NCBI GenBank assembly: GCA_009840625.1 | Contig: VXNJ01000001.1 | Location: 372,001-436,000 of the forward strand | DNA length: 64,000 bases | Reading direction: 5' to 3' | Source of the DNA: Chloroflexota bacterium | GTDB lineage: Bacteria > Chloroflexota > UBA11872 > VXNJ01 | In this document: positions 62,317-64,000 of the stretch, piece by piece | Layout of the letters: the number at the start of each line of letters is the position of its first letter | How positions within the stretch are numbered: position 1 is the first letter of the stretch | Notes under the pieces: model-generated | Seen by the model: the letters and a program-made list of their open reading frames with translations, nothing else | Database searches by the model: none | Told to the model about the DNA's origin: nothing | Translations under genes and position numbers: made by a program

Positions 62317-63552
62317 TTAAGGCCGCAGAGTTCTGCGTGGCAAAGCCAGAACGCTGTACAGCGCCGGCGCAAACAGGGCCGCCGAGACCAGAAAGGCGAC
62401 CCGGTGGTCAACCTGCCAGAGCAGGCCGGCCAAAAGGGCGCCGGCGATCATGCCGGTGGAAAACATGCTGGTGTGCAACCCGGAGATCGCCGGGATTTCG
62501 GCCGGTTGAACGAGGTCGCCGCTGATCGCTGTTATCAGCGTGTGGTAGGCAGCGTGCGAGAACGACTGCATGGCGGCGGCGAGCAGGAGCACCGACAGGA
62601 TTTGCGAGTGCCAGAAAAGCAGCGACGCGCCCGCGCCGATTAGCATCGATCCGGCCAGGAGATTGCGCCGCCCGATCCGGTCCGAGAGCGACCCGACCAG
62701 GACCTGGGAGGCACCCCCGCCGATCGCCCCGGCGGTCAGGTAAAAGCCAACCGATGCAAGCTGGCCGGTAAGGTCCAGGAGCACCAGCGCCGAGAGCAGC
62801 TGGAAGACGCCGAAATTCAGGCCCGAAACCAGGCGCGCGAACGCGGCCGCCAGGTTCAGGCGATCGGAGAGCAGACGCAGGTATCCGGCGAGCGGGAACC
62901 TCTTCTGCGCGACCGCCGGGCCGGACCCCGAATCCAGCTCGGGCAGCGGGGACAGCACCACCAGCGATGAGATCGCCAGCAGGCCGGCTCCGCCCAGAAT
63001 CGTCGCCCAGATTCCGATCGCTTGGCCCAGCCAGGTCAGGATCGGACCGGAAACTCCAGGCGCCAGAGTCATCACAAATGCGTTCACACCGGTCCCGGCG
63101 CCGCGGCGCGCCGGCGCAACCGCCTGCAGGAGGTAGGTGCTGGTGCCGGTCCAGAAAAAAGGAACCACCAGGCCGGCCAGCGGGGCCAGCGCGATTACGT
63201 GCCAGCCCTCCCGGATGAGGCTGAGCAGGCCGGCGAACCCCATCATCCCGGCAGTTCCGATCAGCAGGGTCAGGCGGCCGCCCCAGCGCGATGCGAACGA
63301 TCCGGCAAACAGGCTCACAACCGATGCGACGGTCTGGATCACCAGGATCGTTGCCATCGCGGCCAGGACGCTCGAACCCAGATGATCGCGCATGTAAATC
63401 GCCAGAAGGGCCAGCACCGGCAGCCAGCCGCCCATCGCGAGGGCCTGCGAAAGGGAAAAGACCACATACGGTCGGTCGCGGAGCCGGCCCGCCGACGATT
63501 GAGCTTGCAAATTGCCTCGTTCGCGAAATGGGCGGATCGGCCAACGGCGCAC
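62317..63552 (-). CDS. MFS transporter (tandem copy 3)
   Basis: The 411-residue MFS protein has RPYVVFSLSQALAMGGWLPVLALLAIYMRDHLG, WTGTSTYLLQAV and VGSLSDRIGRRNLL, and a closely similar central part to copy 2. Here the conserved block is MQSFSHAAYHTLITAISGDL. The GTG start is one option; a TTG 14 codons later is another. The three genes in a row look like successive duplications. Confidence 0.87.
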   Translation of the reverse strand: MRRWPIRPFRERGNLQAQSSAGRLRDRPYVVFSLSQALAMGGWLPVLALLAIYMRDHLGSSVLAAMATILVIQTVASVVSLFAGSFASRWGGRLTLLIGTAGMMGFAGLLSLIREGWHVIALAPLAGLVVPFFWTGTSTYLLQAVAPARRGAGTGVNAFVMTLAPGVSGPILTWLGQAIGIWATILGGAGLLAISSLVVLSPLPELDSGSGPAVAQKRFPLAGYLRLLSDRLNLAAAFARLVSGLNFGVFQLLSALVLLDLTGQLASVGFYLTAGAIGGGASQVLVGSLSDRIGRRNLLAGSMLIGAGASLLFWHSQILSVLLLAAAMQSFSHAAYHTLITAISGDLVQPAEIPAISGLHTSMFSTGMIAGALLAGLLWQVDHRVAFLVSAALFAPALYSVLALPRRTLRP

Positions 63553-63709
63553 CCCAAGCCCGACGACTCGCCGCTACGGGGCAAGGACGGTCTCGGCAAT
63601 GCCGCTGCGCGCGGCGATTTCGCATTCTGGCAGATCGATCCGGCGCCGGACTGATCGGCATTGGCAAAATCTATTTGCCTGCGGCGAACCCGCCCGGGGG
63701 CAATCGCCA

Positions 63710-64000
63710 ATGGAGCAGATTCCGACCGCAATGCGGCTCAACTCCCAAGAACAGGCAATGCTGGCCGGAGAGTCCGGCCAGGCGGCCCAACTGGCCCTGC
63801 AATTGCAGATAAAAGTGGGCGATTTCTTCGGCGCCGAGGATATGGTTCCGGTCCGGTCGGCGCACCTGGCCGCAGACGCCGAATCCTTGCGCGACTTCGG
63901 CGTCCAGTATCTGCGCTCGATCGCAGACCGGGACGGACGATTCAAGATTCCCACCACGATCAACGCCGGCGCCGCCGATCCGGACCGCCCCGGCGTGATC
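63710..64000 (+). CDS. Aconitase X (AcnX) large-domain protein, 3' truncated by window edge
   Basis: The first 97 residues read MRLNSQEQAMLAGESGQAAQLALQL... (from residue 8), then KVGDFFGAEDMVPVRSAHLA and FKIPTTINAGAADP. These are the start of the aconitase X catalytic domain (DUF521), which includes cis-3-hydroxy-L-proline dehydratases and mevalonate-5-phosphate dehydratase. The iron-sulfur Cys residues lie beyond the window. ATG 63710 has GGGGG about ten bases before it; 63731 is an alternative. It is divergent from the MFS genes, which may import its substrate. Confidence 0.78.
   Translation, partial: MEQIPTAMRLNSQEQAMLAGESGQAAQLALQLQIKVGDFFGAEDMVPVRSAHLAADAESLRDFGVQYLRSIADRDGRFKIPTTINAGAADPDRPGVI

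Noticed and set aside
62408-63667. A 419-codon frame over MFS copy 3, same strand, different frame
   Set aside because: The hydrophobic MFS frame is conserved with its two neighbours; this one is Arg/Pro/Gly rich.

Overview
The window is about 64 kb of very GC-rich, densely coded bacterial chromosome with many GTG and TTG starts and many 1-50 nt gene overlaps. It carries no rRNA, CRISPR array or recognisable insertion sequence. The gene set suggests a Chloroflexota bacterium, possibly of the Dehalococcoidia/SAR202 kind. The reasons are a LytR-CpsA-Psr wall protein, an LL-diaminopimelate aminotransferase/DapF lysine route, a divergent enolase, and many catabolic paralogues (Cys-type sulfatase, M20 hydrolase, phytanoyl-CoA-type dioxygenase, FAH-fold and HpcH-type enzymes, AcnX, MFS carriers). 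This taxonomic call is an inference from gene content only.

Layout. 0-6.3 kb: a partial phosphotransferase, an enolase-like gene, a minus-strand block xylulokinase-fabZ-GT9-tRNA-Ser-tRNA-Ser, then a HAD phosphatase whose stop lies inside tRNA-Thr. 6.3-13.7 kb: a quinone oxidoreductase, a FabL-like reductase and the translation/transcription operon nusA-infB-rbfA-truB-ribF. 13.9-19.5 kb: an ABC ATPase with a DUF624 membrane protein, an anchored unknown protein, LCP and CinA proteins, and ribokinase. 19.5-27.5 kb: pdxA-type dehydrogenase, sulfatase plus M20 hydrolase, a medium-chain reductase, a dioxygenase and a membrane-anchored molybdenum oxidoreductase. 27.5-34 kb: a tyrosine recombinase, a Phd/PIN toxin-antitoxin pair with a palindromic operator, hflX, dapL, dapF and miaA. 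34-42.6 kb: one-carbon genes, with a cyclodeaminase-type (FchA-like) protein and FolD convergent with gcvT-gcvH-gcvPA-gcvPB-dinB-DUF2779. 42.7-50 kb: mazG, P1 peptidase, SAM hydrolase, FAH protein, HpcH aldolase, MscS channel, SDR and acetoacetate-decarboxylase-like genes. 50-54 kb: an AT-richer island described below. 54-64 kb: a DUF4038 glycosidase-like protein, a TPP enzyme, an ABC exporter, tRNA-Arg, a CPBP protease, three tandem MFS carriers and the start of an AcnX gene.

Two places deserve most attention. First, 50.4-53.5 kb holds a BglII-like endonuclease, an MT-A70 adenine methyltransferase and a divergently transcribed DGQHR-type (DndB-like) protein. This reads as a restriction or DNA-modification module. 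It is bracketed by two decayed, same-orientation C-terminal fragments of an MscS-channel gene, whose intact relative lies 2 kb to the left. Second, the FolD at 34.5 kb has Ile and Leu where the cyclohydrolase Lys and Gln should be, and it sits next to a stand-alone cyclodeaminase-fold protein. The two may split the usual bifunctional FolD reaction between them, downstream of the glycine cleavage system encoded beside them.

How the genes work together. Glycine cleavage gives methylene-THF, FolD can oxidise it and the FchA-like protein can hydrolyse methenyl-THF to formyl-THF. DapL and DapF give meso-diaminopimelate for lysine and wall. NusA, IF-2, RbfA and TruB form the classic expression operon, with RibF at its end. 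The 20-27 kb and 45-50 kb genes look like a scavenging catabolic repertoire whose substrates cannot be named from sequence alone.
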